Part shown: piece by piece, positions 37,286-46,372 of the stretch
Numbering within the stretch: the first letter of the stretch is position 1
How the letters are laid out: every line of letters begins with the position of its first letter
From: Roseburia hominis
GTDB lineage: Bacteria; Bacillota; Clostridia; Lachnospirales; Lachnospiraceae
Direction: 5' to 3'
Assembly (NCBI GenBank): GCA_040702975.1
Contig: CP159990.1
Location: 1,550,001-1,614,000, forward strand
DNA: 64,000 bases
The notes under the pieces: model-generated
Told to the model about the DNA's origin: nothing
Seen by the model: the letters and a program-made list of their open reading frames with translations, nothing else
Database searches by the model: none
Translations under genes and position numbers: made by a program

Positions 37286-37335
37286 AATTTGTGCAAGAAA
37301 AAAGTTCACAAATTTGAGAAACGAAATTTGTGCAA
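37286..37335 (+). promoter_or_regulatory. AATTTGTG inverted and direct repeats in the island promoter region
   Basis: AATTTGTG (37286-37293) and CACAAATT (37307-37314) form an inverted repeat. AATTTGTGCAA recurs at 37325-37335. It is a possible binding site for a second regulator; no candidate protein can be named. Confidence 0.35.
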
Positions 37336-37369
37336 TATATCAGAAATAGTAAAAAAATCCAAAAAACAA

Positions 37370-37419
37370 TTGACATTTAGCCCAAAAAAACTATAATCAA
37401 AAATATGAAAGCGCTTGCA
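37370..37419 (+). promoter_or_regulatory. Island promoter with overlapping LacI/CcpA-type operator
   Basis: TTGACA (37370-37375), a 16-bp spacer and TATAAT (37392-37397). The palindrome TGAAAGCGCTTGCA (37406-37419) covers the expected transcription start. It fits the cre consensus perfectly, so either CcpA or the LacI-family protein encoded at 42254 could repress here. Confidence 0.75.
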
Positions 37420-37447
37420 GAAAAAATAAAAATTAAGGAGGTCTATT

Positions 37448-38803
37448 ATGGAATATGTAATAGGAATTTTGTTACTGGTTTCTTTCTGTGGCTTGGTTGT
37501 ATATGCCGTGCGAGGTGGAAATCTTATGCTTGGAATTTTTGTGATGGCTATTATCTGGACGGTGCTCCCGATGCTCGGTAATATGTTTGTTACAAATCCA
37601 GAATTTATAGCAGCAAATCGGGAGGCAGTTAGTGTCACATGGACAGAGGCACTTCAGAAGGTATTTCAGAGCGGCCCGGAAGGCTGGGGTTCGGTGCTTG
37701 TCAATGTGGTATTCGGTGCATGGTTTGGAAGAGTTTTGATGAATACGGGAATTGCTTCCACACTGATTCGTACAACAACAGAGCTTGGCGGAGACAAGCC
37801 GGCAATTACATGTATTTTGCTTTGCGTAGTAACAACGGCATGTTTCTCGTCTATTTTCGGAGCCGGAGCAGTTGTGGCGATTGGAGTTATTGTACTTCCG
37901 ATTTTTATGTCGCTGGGTATTCCGAAGGTAGTAGCAACGTGTTCCTTCATGCTGAGTGTTGGAGCAGGAATGTTTGTAAATCCAGTTCTCTACGGACAGT
38001 ATTCTGCATTCTTCTTAGGAGAAGACGGAAAGACATTATATCCGTATGAGCAGCATGTATCCTGGGGAATATACGCACTGGCTATTCAAGTTGTTGTCGT
38101 TATTATTATGATTCTGGTCATGACAAGACAGAAAAAGGTACATAGCTGGGCGGCTACTGCACCAGTATCAAAGAAAAGCCGGCGTGGAGATAATGCACCG
38201 GGAATTGCCTTAATTGCACCGATCATTCCGGTTGTACTTCTTATTGTATTCAAGGTTCCGATTATTTTAGGGTTCATTATCGGAAGTTTCTACGCACTGT
38301 TTACTTGTAGAAAGATTAAGGGGTGGGCACAGACTTGCCGTATGATTAATAAAGATTTCTTTGATGGTGTTGTAGATACGGCTCCTCTGGTTGGATTTTT
38401 GTTAATGCTTCCCATGTTTAATAAAGCAGCAGAGCTTTGTGTTCCTTACTTTAATGCATTGCTTGGAGGGATTATTCCGAATAATACGCTGGTCATCAGC
38501 ATTGTATTTGCAGTGTTGGCACCGATTGGAATGTTCCGTGGACCATTTACACTGTTTGGCTGTGGTGCAGCAACACTTGGTATCTTAAAAGGTATTGGAT
38601 TTGCAACATCTTATCTTGCACCACTTATTATTATCCCGAGTACCGTTATGAACGTATCCTGCTGCATTACACAGTCCTGGATCGTATGGGGTGTAAATTA
38701 TACAAAAGTATCTACAAAAGAATATTTGAAGATCAGTACGGCTGTTGGTTGGATCATCTGTGTGATTCTCCAGGTTATGGTATATTTTATGTTCGGGCAA
38801 TAA
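37448..38803 (+). CDS. Polytopic permease, ion-transporter superfamily (substrate unknown)
   Basis: 451 aa with about 11-12 hydrophobic helices and no soluble domain. The layout, with conserved small-residue loops such as SSIFGAGAVVAIGVIV and MFRGPFTLFG, resembles GntP/CitMHS-type organic-anion symporters. It is the first gene of the island, behind the operator-promoter, with AAGGAGG before the ATG. It is therefore likely to import the substrate that the downstream enzymes use. Which compound that is cannot be read from sequence. Confidence 0.65.
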   Translation: MEYVIGILLLVSFCGLVVYAVRGGNLMLGIFVMAIIWTVLPMLGNMFVTNPEFIAANREAVSVTWTEALQKVFQSGPEGWGSVLVNVVFGAWFGRVLMNTGIASTLIRTTTELGGDKPAITCILLCVVTTACFSSIFGAGAVVAIGVIVLPIFMSLGIPKVVATCSFMLSVGAGMFVNPVLYGQYSAFFLGEDGKTLYPYEQHVSWGIYALAIQVVVVIIMILVMTRQKKVHSWAATAPVSKKSRRGDNAPGIALIAPIIPVVLLIVFKVPIILGFIIGSFYALFTCRKIKGWAQTCRMINKDFFDGVVDTAPLVGFLLMLPMFNKAAELCVPYFNALLGGIIPNNTLVISIVFAVLAPIGMFRGPFTLFGCGAATLGILKGIGFATSYLAPLIIIPSTVMNVSCCITQSWIVWGVNYTKVSTKEYLKISTAVGWIICVILQVMVYFMFGQ

Positions 38804-38828
38804 GTAGTCTGCGATGGAGGAAAAGAGA

Positions 38829-40958
38829 ATGAGTGATAGAAAAGTAAGAATGGGAATTGATGTCGGCGGTACGCACACGAAAGCAGTTGCTATCGACAAT
38901 GCAACACAGCAGATTATCGGGAAATCTTCTGTAAAAACAACACATGATGATAAATATGGTGTGGCAACAGGTGTTGTGCAGGCATTTAAGAACTGCCTAA
39001 AAGAGAATCATATTGATCCGGAGGATGTTATCTTTGTGGCTCATAGTACAACTCAGGCTACCAATGCATTGATTGAAGGAGATGTGGCAAAGGTTGGAGT
39101 GATCGGAAGCTCTTTGGGTGGCTTAGAAGGTGTTTTGGCGAAAGCTCAGACGAAGCTTAAAGATATTGATTTGGGATCCGGAAGAAAGATCAGCATTTGT
39201 AATGCATTTATTAAAGAAAAGGATATGAATCATGATTCTATAAAAAAAGCAGCAGAAAAGTTAAAAGCAGAAGGAGCTCAGGTATTTGTTGCATCAGAAG
39301 CCTTTGGAGTAGATGATATGTCAAGTGAGAAGGCAATCTATGATGTAACAAAGGGCGAGATGGGTATGGAGACAAGTATTGCATCTGAAATTACTAAATT
39401 ATATGGCCTCACGAGAAGAACGAGAACTGCGGCAATTAATGCGAGTATCCTGCCTAAAATGCTCAACACTGCTAATTCTACGGAAGAAAGTGTGCGTTCC
39501 GCAGGAGTTAAAGTTCCGCTTATGATTATGCGCGGTGATGGCGGCGTTATGGAAATTAATGAGATGAAAAAACGTCCGGTATTAACAATGCTATCGGGAC
39601 CGGCAGCTTCGGTTATGGGGTCTCTTATGTATCTAAGAGCTTCTAATGGAGTCTACTTTGAAGTAGGAGGAACGACGACCAATATTGGAGTTATTAAAAA
39701 TGGACGACCGGCGATCGATTATTCTATCGTGGGAGGGCACAGAACGTATATTACATCTTTAGATGTGCGTGTCCTTGGAGTAGCGGGCGGAAGTATGATT
39801 CGTTTATCGAAGAATGGAGTTACAGATGTGGGTCCTCGCTCTGCACATATTGCAGGACTTGACTATGCAGTATTTACTCCGGAGGAGGAGATCGTTGATC
39901 CGCAACTTGAGTTATTCTCACCAAAAGAAGGTGATCCTGCAGATTATGTGGCAATCAGGTTAAAGAGTGGTAAGAGAATTACAATTACCAATTCATGTGC
40001 GGCAAATGTCCTTGGACTTGTAAAACCAGAGCATTTCTCTTATGGTAATGCAAATGCGGCAAGAAAGGCAATGAAACCAATTGCTGATTATCTTGGAGTT
40101 GCAGTGGAAGAGGTTGCAACGCAGATTCTTACAAGAGCGTACGAGAAAATCAGCCCGGTTATCCTGGAACTGGCAGAAAAATATAAATTAGAGCATGATC
40201 AGATTTCTTTGGTCGGTGTCGGCGGAGGCGCAACCTCTCTGATCGGTTTCTGCGCGCAGAAGATGAACATTAATTACAGTGTTCCTGAGAATGCGGAGGT
40301 TATTTCCTCCATCGGCGTGGCACTTGCTATGGTAAGAGATGTTGTAGAACGTGTTGTTCCGAATCCAACACCGGAAGATATCAGAAGCATTAAGCGGGAA
40401 GCAATTGATAAGGCAGTAGAAAGCGGGGCTTCTCCGGATACAGTGGAAGTGCATATTGAGATTGACCCGCAGACTTCAAAGCTCACTGCGATCGCGCTTG
40501 GTTCCACAGAAGTAAAGACTGCAGAGTTGATGTCTGAGTGCAGTGAAGAAGAAGCAAAAGAATTGGCGGCGGCAGATTTGAGAAGAGATAAAAAAGAGAT
40601 TGAACTTGTATGTCAGATTCCGAATTTTTATGTATATCAGGCAAAGGAAAAAGACAGAAATCCGCTTCGTATTTTAGATAAAAAGGGATTTATTAAAGTA
40701 CAGCGTACAGATGGAACAGCAGTTATAACAAAAGTTGCCTCCTATAGGAGTGTAGTGTCAAGATTATGGGAGGAACTGGCGATTTACAAAGCGGATGCAA
40801 TCTTAAGACCTGATTATTATGTGTGTGCTGGCGCTAGAGTAATGGATTTTAACGGCTCTGGTGAGTTGGAACAAATACTTATGCTTATGGATGTAGAGAT
40901 GCAGTCTATTGATCCGAACGAAGAAGTAGTCATTGTAGGTGCAAAGAGTCAGATATAA
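38829..40958 (+). CDS. Hydantoinase/oxoprolinase (HyuA) family protein
   Basis: 709 aa from the ATG at 38829, placed behind GGAGG. The N-terminal actin-like ATPase block is RMGIDVGGTHTKAVAID. The hydantoinase A core includes GDGGVMEINEMKKRPVLTMLSGPAASVMG and FEVGGTTTNIG. HyuA-type proteins open hydantoin or 5-oxoproline rings at the cost of ATP, or act in related carboxylases. The usual HyuB partner is absent here. With the permease it may process the imported compound. The actual substrate is unknown. Confidence 0.8.
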   Translation: MSDRKVRMGIDVGGTHTKAVAIDNATQQIIGKSSVKTTHDDKYGVATGVVQAFKNCLKENHIDPEDVIFVAHSTTQATNALIEGDVAKVGVIGSSLGGLEGVLAKAQTKLKDIDLGSGRKISICNAFIKEKDMNHDSIKKAAEKLKAEGAQVFVASEAFGVDDMSSEKAIYDVTKGEMGMETSIASEITKLYGLTRRTRTAAINASILPKMLNTANSTEESVRSAGVKVPLMIMRGDGGVMEINEMKKRPVLTMLSGPAASVMGSLMYLRASNGVYFEVGGTTTNIGVIKNGRPAIDYSIVGGHRTYITSLDVRVLGVAGGSMIRLSKNGVTDVGPRSAHIAGLDYAVFTPEEEIVDPQLELFSPKEGDPADYVAIRLKSGKRITITNSCAANVLGLVKPEHFSYGNANAARKAMKPIADYLGVAVEEVATQILTRAYEKISPVILELAEKYKLEHDQISLVGVGGGATSLIGFCAQKMNINYSVPENAEVISSIGVALAMVRDVVERVVPNPTPEDIRSIKREAIDKAVESGASPDTVEVHIEIDPQTSKLTAIALGSTEVKTAELMSECSEEEAKELAAADLRRDKKEIELVCQIPNFYVYQAKEKDRNPLRILDKKGFIKVQRTDGTAVITKVASYRSVVSRLWEELAIYKADAILRPDYYVCAGARVMDFNGSGELEQILMLMDVEMQSIDPNEEVVIVGAKSQI

Positions 40959-40995
40959 AACAGACAGATTGAAATTGTCCTGTCAGGAGGTATTT

Positions 40996-41678
40996 ATGGA
41001 ATATTCAATGAAAGAAATGATTCATACATTGATGAAACTCAATGAGATACAGTGGGGCGGGTACGCATTTTATCATGAACCTCTGGAGAGAAAATTTACG
41101 GCAGAACAGAAAAAAGAATATATCTGCCGTGCAAATAGATGCGGCAAGGTGGAGGCAGAAAAACTCCGGGAGGAATATGCGGGATATTCCGTAGGTGAAA
41201 TGGCAAAGGCTCTTGGGTTTGACGTAAATACTCCTGACTTTCCTACGGGAGGGGGACATGTGGTATTCGCTCAGTATGTGGAGCCTGGAGAGATTACTAT
41301 ATTCAGAGACTGTATAGAAAAGGCTGAGATACTGATAAAGGAAGAAGGGCTGGAACATTTTTTAAAGAGATCAGTCTTGAAGATGTTCTGATCGCTCATG
41401 AGCTGTTTCACGGGATTGAGTATAAGAACAGAAAGCAGATTTATACCCAGATAGAAAAAGTAGAACTATGGAGAAGACCATTTTCTAATAAATCAAAAAT
41501 ATTGTGCTTAAGTGAGATGGCAGCGATGGCATTTGCAAAAGAATTGCTGGGAATGAGCTTTTCGCCGTATGTACTGGATGTGCTTCTGATGTATGGCTAT
41601 CATGCAGAGGCGGCACAGGCTTTATACGAAGAAATATTAGAAGCAGCAGGTATAAGGGAAAGGGGAAAAGAATGCTAA
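40996..41678 (+). CDS. HExxH-motif protein split by a -1 frameshift (programmed or mutational)
   Basis: The zero-frame product from the ATG at 40996 (good AGGAGG) ends at a TGA at 41389-41391. The -1 frame continues without a stop to TAA at 41676-41678. Joined at 41358-41364 they give a smooth 226-aa protein, reading LEHFL then KEISLEDVLIAHELFHGIEY, with a zinc-peptidase-like HELFH motif. I do not recognise the family. The junction TTTTTTA is in the correct phase for -1 slippage and is followed by a stem-loop. A lost T from a T7 run would look the same. Confidence 0.6.
41358..41393 (+). other. Candidate -1 ribosomal frameshift signal
   Basis: The heptamer T TTT TTA (41358-41364) is in the zero-frame phase required for tandem slippage. 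Four bases later GATCAG (41369-41374) can pair with CTGATC (41388-41393) around a 13-base loop. Slippage continues translation into the frame encoding HELFH. Confidence 0.45.
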
Positions 41679-42133
41679 CAGAAAGAAAGGATCAGCAAAG
41701 GACATATGATTATCTTGCACCCAAATTTCAAACGGCACTGACATTTCTGAGAGAGACAGATTTTTCGAAAATCTCTGAAGGGAAAATAGAAATTGACGGT
41801 GAGAATATCTTTGCTGAAATACAGGAATACACGACAAAACCACAAGAAGAATGCAGGTTTGAGTCGCACAGGAAATATTTTGATATTCAGTATATGGCAG
41901 AAGGGGAAGAATATTTTGGTTATATACCGGTAAAGGAACTTAAAGAGGATACGGGGTATGATGAGGAACGTGATCTTGAGTTCTATCAGATGCCAGAAAT
42001 AAATGGCAGAATTCATTTGAAAAAAGGTGACTATGCGATTGTATCACCGGATGATGGACATCGGCCAAGATGTATCGGAACAGCGCCATGTAAAGTAAAA
42101 AAAATTGTGGTAAAGGTAAAAGTTGATTTATAG
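41672..42133 (+). CDS. YhcH/YjgK/YiaL (DUF386) family protein
   Basis: 153 aa of the cupin-like DUF386 family, whose members include the beta subunit of evolved beta-galactosidase. The family is associated with sugar and sialic-acid catabolism, possibly as anomerase or isomerase. Visible blocks: ESHRKYFDIQYMAEGEEYFGY and FAIVSP-like YAIVSPDDGHRPRC with likely metal ligands. It overlaps the end of the frameshifted gene by 7 bp, supporting translation of that upstream frame to its end. Confidence 0.85.
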   Translation: MLTERKDQQRTYDYLAPKFQTALTFLRETDFSKISEGKIEIDGENIFAEIQEYTTKPQEECRFESHRKYFDIQYMAEGEEYFGYIPVKELKEDTGYDEERDLEFYQMPEINGRIHLKKGDYAIVSPDDGHRPRCIGTAPCKVKKIVVKVKVDL

Positions 42134-42253
42134 CTCAATTACATAAAAAGGACTCTTTTTAAATACCGTGCACCCTTTGAAATGATTGAAAATAATTGAA
42201 AATTTGTGTATGATAGTGACAAAGAAAACATGTACAATAGGGGACGGTAAATT

Positions 42254-43234
42254 ATGAATATATATGATGTGGCAAAAGAAGCAGGCGTGTCAATTACCAC
42301 TGTATCAAGAATGATCAATAATAAAGGTTATGTGAGCGAGAAAACAAGGAAAAAGATTCAGGATGTATTGGATAAGAATGAATATCAGCCGAGTGCTATT
42401 GCCAGAGGACTTGCTACAGGTTCCATGAAAACAGTGGCAATTGTTGTTGTGGACGTAAGAGTTCCGCATTATGCATTGACTTCCTATATTATGGAACAGC
42501 AGCTTTCTGAACTTGGGTATATGGTCTTAGTATGCAATACAGGAGAGGATAAAGAAGAATGCAGAAAATATCTGCATATATTGGCAGAACGAAAGGTAGA
42601 TGGCATTATTCTGGTGGGATCGGTGTTTAACCGACTGTGTGATGACGATACCTTGAATCTTTTAGAGGATATTCCGATTGTGATGGCTAATGGGAAAATT
42701 GATCGTCCTAATATTTATTCGGTGTTTGTAGACGAAGCTTACGGCATAGAGCTGGCGGTGCATCATATGTATGAAAGAGGACGCAAGAAAATTGCTTATG
42801 TGATAGATAAAGATACTGAGTCAGCCGAGAGGAAGCGGGAAGGGTTTTTAAGGGAGATGAAAAAACTTGGATATAACACCCCGGAAAAGGATGTGTATCA
42901 GACACCGTACGGGCTGGAAGGAGGAGCAAAGGTCGCAGAAATATTAAGGGAAAAAGGGTATGATGCGGCTGTGTTCGGAGAGGACCTTACAGCTGTAGGC
43001 GCTATGAATGCATGGAGAAGGATGGGAATAAGAATTCCAGAAGAGATGGCACTGTCAGGATGTAATAATTCTGAGTATTCTTATATCTGTAATCCACTTC
43101 TTACGACTGTAAATAATAAGGGAGAAGTATTGAGCAAACTTACAGTTCAGCTTCTCCGGGATGTAGTATTAAAGAAGAAAGAGCTGGCAACTTTGGTTGT
43201 GCTTCCCGAACTTGTTGTGAGGGAGACGACCTGA
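42254..43234 (+). CDS. LacI-family transcriptional regulator
   Basis: 326 aa. The N-terminal helix-turn-helix is YDVAKEAGVSITTVSRMINN with a hinge helix, followed by a periplasmic-binding-protein-like sensor domain. It sits in the middle of the island, between the substrate-processing genes and the KDG-kinase segment. It is the natural candidate for binding the TGAAAGCGCTTGCA-type operators ahead of the permease. A -10-like TATGAT 30-40 bp upstream of the ATG hints at a promoter of its own. Confidence 0.92.
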   Translation: MNIYDVAKEAGVSITTVSRMINNKGYVSEKTRKKIQDVLDKNEYQPSAIARGLATGSMKTVAIVVVDVRVPHYALTSYIMEQQLSELGYMVLVCNTGEDKEECRKYLHILAERKVDGIILVGSVFNRLCDDDTLNLLEDIPIVMANGKIDRPNIYSVFVDEAYGIELAVHHMYERGRKKIAYVIDKDTESAERKREGFLREMKKLGYNTPEKDVYQTPYGLEGGAKVAEILREKGYDAAVFGEDLTAVGAMNAWRRMGIRIPEEMALSGCNNSEYSYICNPLLTTVNNKGEVLSKLTVQLLRDVVLKKKELATLVVLPELVVRETT

Positions 43235-43256
43235 CCTTACCGGAAAGGGAAGGATT

Positions 43257-44195
43257 ATGTCAGAAGTGATTTTATTTGGAGAGCCAATGGCGATGTTTGT
43301 AGCAAAGACGCCAGGAGCGCTTCACGAAGTAGAGGAATTTACAAGACTTCTTGCAGGAGCAGAAGTGAATGTAGCAATTGGACTTACAAGGCTGGGACAT
43401 AGCGTGTCCTATGTTACAAAATTAGGATATGATCCATTTGGGACTTATATTGAGAATAAACTGAAAGAAGAGGGAATTTTTGCACAGGTTACAAAAGATA
43501 AGAATCATTTTACAGGATATCAGTTAAAGAATAAGGTGTCCGAGGGAGATCCGGAAGTGTTTTATTTCCGCAAGAATAGCGCCGCTTCCTGCCTGTCTGA
43601 GGAAGATGTTGAAAAAGTAGATTTGGAAGGAGCGAAGGTACTGCATGTTACGGGGATACCGCCGGCTTTATCAAAAAGCACTAGGAGAGCCACATACCGC
43701 TTGATTGAGCGTGCAAGAAGGCATGGGATGTTAATAAGCTTTGATCCGAACCTTCGTCCGTCTTTGTGGGAGAGCAGGGAAGAGATGATTGAGGTGATTA
43801 ATGATATAGCTTCTAAGGCAGATATTGTTCTTCCGGGAACTGGGGAAGGCCTGGTGCTTATGGGAAGTGAGGAGCCAGAGAAAATTGCACAGTACTACCG
43901 TGAGAATGGAGCAAAAACTGTGATTGTTAAAGCGGGTGAAAAAGGAGCATATGTTTCATCAGAAGAAAAATGTGGCTATTATGAAGGATATAAGGTAGAA
44001 ACGGTGGTAGATACTGTTGGAGCCGGAGATGGATTTGCAGTAGGTGTACTGAGTGCATATTTGGAAAACATGACAATTGAGCAGATGGTGGACCGCGGAA
44101 ATGCAATTGGTTCTATCCAGGTCTCTGTAGCAAGTGATAATGAAGGGCTTCCCACAAAGGAAGAGCTTGAGCGTTACATGAAGGAGGCGAGATAG
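43257..44195 (+). CDS. kdgK: PfkB-family sugar kinase, probable 2-keto-3-deoxygluconate kinase
   Basis: 312 aa ribokinase-fold enzyme. FGEPMAMFVA at the start, the mid-protein SFDPNLRPSLW and the catalytic GAGDGFAVGVL near residue 258 fit the KDG-kinase subgroup. The KDPG-aldolase gene in the same operon strengthens this reading: phosphorylation of KDG, then cleavage to pyruvate and glyceraldehyde-3-P. Other ketose substrates are possible. It is 22 bp after the LacI gene and abuts the next gene. Confidence 0.8.
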   Translation: MSEVILFGEPMAMFVAKTPGALHEVEEFTRLLAGAEVNVAIGLTRLGHSVSYVTKLGYDPFGTYIENKLKEEGIFAQVTKDKNHFTGYQLKNKVSEGDPEVFYFRKNSAASCLSEEDVEKVDLEGAKVLHVTGIPPALSKSTRRATYRLIERARRHGMLISFDPNLRPSLWESREEMIEVINDIASKADIVLPGTGEGLVLMGSEEPEKIAQYYRENGAKTVIVKAGEKGAYVSSEEKCGYYEGYKVETVVDTVGAGDGFAVGVLSAYLENMTIEQMVDRGNAIGSIQVSVASDNEGLPTKEELERYMKEAR

Positions 44196-44822
44196 ATGAG
44201 ACTTCAGGCAGCGATTGACAGAGTGAGCGCGGAACGTGCGGATGAACTTATTGATCTGATAGATGGATATGCAGATATTATTGAAGTCGGGACCTCCCTT
44301 ATTAAGGATTTTGGATTAGAAGGAAGTGTAAGGTATTTAAAGAAAAAGCACCCGGAGCAGTGTATTCTTGCAGACCTGAAAACATGTGATGAGGGAGAGT
44401 ATGAATTTCGCAAAGCATATGAAGAAGGGGCGGATATTCCGACTGTTATGGGATTTTCTTCTATCCCGACATTAAAAGCATGTCAGAAAGTGGCAGCAGA
44501 ATATAAAAAAGAATATATGATTGACCTCCTTGAAATTTCCGATGAGAAACTTAAGCAATTAAAAGAAGGATTTCCAGAGGCGATTTTTTGTGTACATCTT
44601 CCATCAGATAATGGGGGAGAGGGTCTGAAAGAGTTGACCGCGCATATGTGCGGTCAGCTAAAAGGAATTCAGAAAATTGCGGTTGCGGGCGGCATTACAT
44701 TGGATACGGTAGAGATTATGAAATGTGCAGGTGTAGATATTGTTATTGTCGGCGGAGCGATAAATAAAGCGAAAGACATTCAGGAAGCGGCAAAAGCATT
44801 TGCTGATGCAATTAGGAGGTAA
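44196..44822 (+). CDS. hxlA: 3-hexulose-6-phosphate synthase (orotidine-decarboxylase superfamily)
   Basis: 208 aa TIM barrel of the OMP-decarboxylase suprafamily. Active-site block ADLKTCDEGEYEF, with IIEVGTSLIKDFG before it and VAGGITLDTVEIMKCAGVDIVIVGGAI after. The family also contains 3-keto-L-gulonate-6-P decarboxylase. The SIS-domain isomerase next door favours hexulose-phosphate synthase, which condenses formaldehyde with ribulose-5-P or runs in reverse. Its ATG lies directly after the kinase stop. Confidence 0.78.
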   Translation: MRLQAAIDRVSAERADELIDLIDGYADIIEVGTSLIKDFGLEGSVRYLKKKHPEQCILADLKTCDEGEYEFRKAYEEGADIPTVMGFSSIPTLKACQKVAAEYKKEYMIDLLEISDEKLKQLKEGFPEAIFCVHLPSDNGGEGLKELTAHMCGQLKGIQKIAVAGGITLDTVEIMKCAGVDIVIVGGAINKAKDIQEAAKAFADAIRR

Positions 44823-44827
44823 ATGAT

Positions 44828-45370
44828 ATGGTTGATGTGTTACAGACCATTATGGGAGAAATCCATGATGTTATTGATAAAGTTAGTGAAGAAGAATTAC
44901 AGAAAGTAATCGGAAAACTGGAGAAGACGAAGAGAATATTTGTGGCAGGAGAGGGTCGGTCCGGTTTTAGTGCAAAAGGATTTGCGATGCGGCTTATGCA
45001 TCTTGGTTATACAGTATTTGTGGTTGGCGAGACGATTACACCCGCAGTTTCCGAAGGGGATATATTTATTGGTGTATCCGGTTCTGGTAAGAGCGCAAAT
45101 GTTGTGAATGATACAAAAAAGGCTGCAGAAAAAGGTTGTACGGTTATTGCAGTTACAAGCAAACCGGAATCGCCGCTGGCACAGCTTGCCGGGACAGTGC
45201 TTGTAATTCCGGGAACAGTAAAAGGTGATACGGGAGATGAAAGAGGTTCTGTGCAGCTTTTAAGTTCTCTTTTTGATCAGAGTCTTCATATTACGCTTGA
45301 TGCAGTGTGCTTATTGATCAGTTACCGGGATAATACGGCAAATGAGACAGCTACAAAGGCGCATTGGTAG
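44828..45370 (+). CDS. hxlB: 6-phospho-3-hexuloisomerase (SIS domain)
   Basis: 180 aa single SIS domain. Features: FVAGEGRSGFSAKGFAMRLMHLG, FIGVSGSGKSANVV and GSVQLLSSLFDQSLHI. It converts 3-hexulose-6-P to fructose-6-P, pairing with the gene 5 bp upstream. Together they can detoxify formaldehyde or link pentose and hexose phosphates. Which direction applies here is unknown. Confidence 0.82.
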   Translation: MVDVLQTIMGEIHDVIDKVSEEELQKVIGKLEKTKRIFVAGEGRSGFSAKGFAMRLMHLGYTVFVVGETITPAVSEGDIFIGVSGSGKSANVVNDTKKAAEKGCTVIAVTSKPESPLAQLAGTVLVIPGTVKGDTGDERGSVQLLSSLFDQSLHITLDAVCLLISYRDNTANETATKAHW

Positions 45371-45382
45371 GAGGCAGGGGAT

Positions 45383-46036
45383 ATGGAGAAGATGATAGAA
45401 AAGCTTCGCAGGTTGAGAATAATACCAGTTGTGAAGCTGGATGATGCCGAGGCTGCTGTACCTTTGGCAAAGGCGCTTACAGAAGGCGGACTGGCTTGTG
45501 CAGAGGTAACATTTAGGACGAACGCTGCTGTGGAGTCCATACGCAAAATGAAAAAAGCTTGCCCGCAGATGCTTGTAGGAGCGGGAACAGTGCTAAGTTT
45601 TGCACAAGTAGATGCTGCGATAGAGGTGGGAGCTGAGTTTATCGTAAGTCCCGGTCTCAATCCAAAAACAGTGCGCTATTGTCAGAAAAAGAATATACCG
45701 ATTTTTCCGGGAGTTGCAACTGCCAGTGAGATTGAGCAGGCATTGGAGTTAGGCCTTGATGTTGTGAAGTTCTTTCCGGCAGAGCCAAATGGAGGAATAA
45801 AAGCAGTGAAAGCATTAGCGGCACCTTATACGATGATGCAATTCATACCGACAGGTGGTATTAGTCCGGAAAATGTCAAGGAATATTTGGAGTTTGACAG
45901 AATTATAGCCTGTGGAGGTACATGGATGGTGAAGGAAAGTCTTGTAAAAGCAGGCAAATTTGATGAGATAAAAACTTTAACCCAGAATGTCGTCCGATTG
46001 TGCAGATTATATTCCGAAAATCAAGACAAAATTTGA
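45383..46036 (+). CDS. eda: 2-keto-3-deoxy-6-phosphogluconate aldolase
   Basis: 217 aa class I aldolase. RIIPVVKLDDAEAAVPLAKAL, then ACAEVTFRTNAA, then GAGTVLSF and DVVKFFPAEPNGG, where the Schiff-base lysine lies. It splits KDPG into pyruvate and glyceraldehyde-3-P, completing the route begun by the kinase at 43257. It is the last gene of the island; the glycine riboswitch promoter begins about 70 bp later. Confidence 0.9.
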   Translation: MEKMIEKLRRLRIIPVVKLDDAEAAVPLAKALTEGGLACAEVTFRTNAAVESIRKMKKACPQMLVGAGTVLSFAQVDAAIEVGAEFIVSPGLNPKTVRYCQKKNIPIFPGVATASEIEQALELGLDVVKFFPAEPNGGIKAVKALAAPYTMMQFIPTGGISPENVKEYLEFDRIIACGGTWMVKESLVKAGKFDEIKTLTQNVVRLCRLYSENQDKI

Positions 46037-46103
46037 TTCTGTTGCAAAACACATATAGATAAAATGAATAAGCATGACATTTTATTCAAAATAATTTCCC
46101 GGG

Positions 46104-46132
46104 TTGACATTTGGTTGTGCAATTTATATAAT
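46104..46132 (+). promoter_or_regulatory. Promoter of the glycine-riboswitch operon
   Basis: A perfect TTGACA (46104-46109), a 17-bp spacer and a perfect TATAAT (46127-46132). The first aptamer begins 22 bp later. Confidence 0.85.
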
Positions 46133-46153
46133 ACAATCAATAGTTGTATGAAG

Positions 46154-46372
46154 AACCTGTGAGATACCACCATATTGTACAAGGGGTACAATACGCAAGG
46201 ATGGAGCCGAAGGGGCAGCGCAAAAACTCTCAGGCAAAAGGAACAGGTTTTGACAACACTCTGGAGAACAATATGATTGCATCGTGAAGAGCAATGGCAT
46301 TGTACCGAAGAAGTAATCCATCTGGCGAGGCGCGCAGCCAGTTGGGTAATCTTTCAGGTAAAAGGACAGAGG
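46154..46372 (+). ncRNA. Tandem glycine riboswitch
   Basis: Aptamer 1 (46154-46249) is closed by AACCTGT/ACAGGTT and has GGAGCCGAAGGGGCA followed by CTCTCAGGCAAAAGGA. Aptamer 2 (about 46253-46372) has CTCTGGAGAA and CTTTCAGGTAAAAGGACAGA. The tandem layout upstream of glyA and gcvT is classical. Glycine binding is expected to turn the glycine-cleavage operon on by preventing the terminator that follows. Confidence 0.95.

Noticed and set aside
37639..38049. 136-codon + strand ORF inside the permease gene
   Set aside because: An alternative frame of the permease, which has coherent membrane helices and a good start site.
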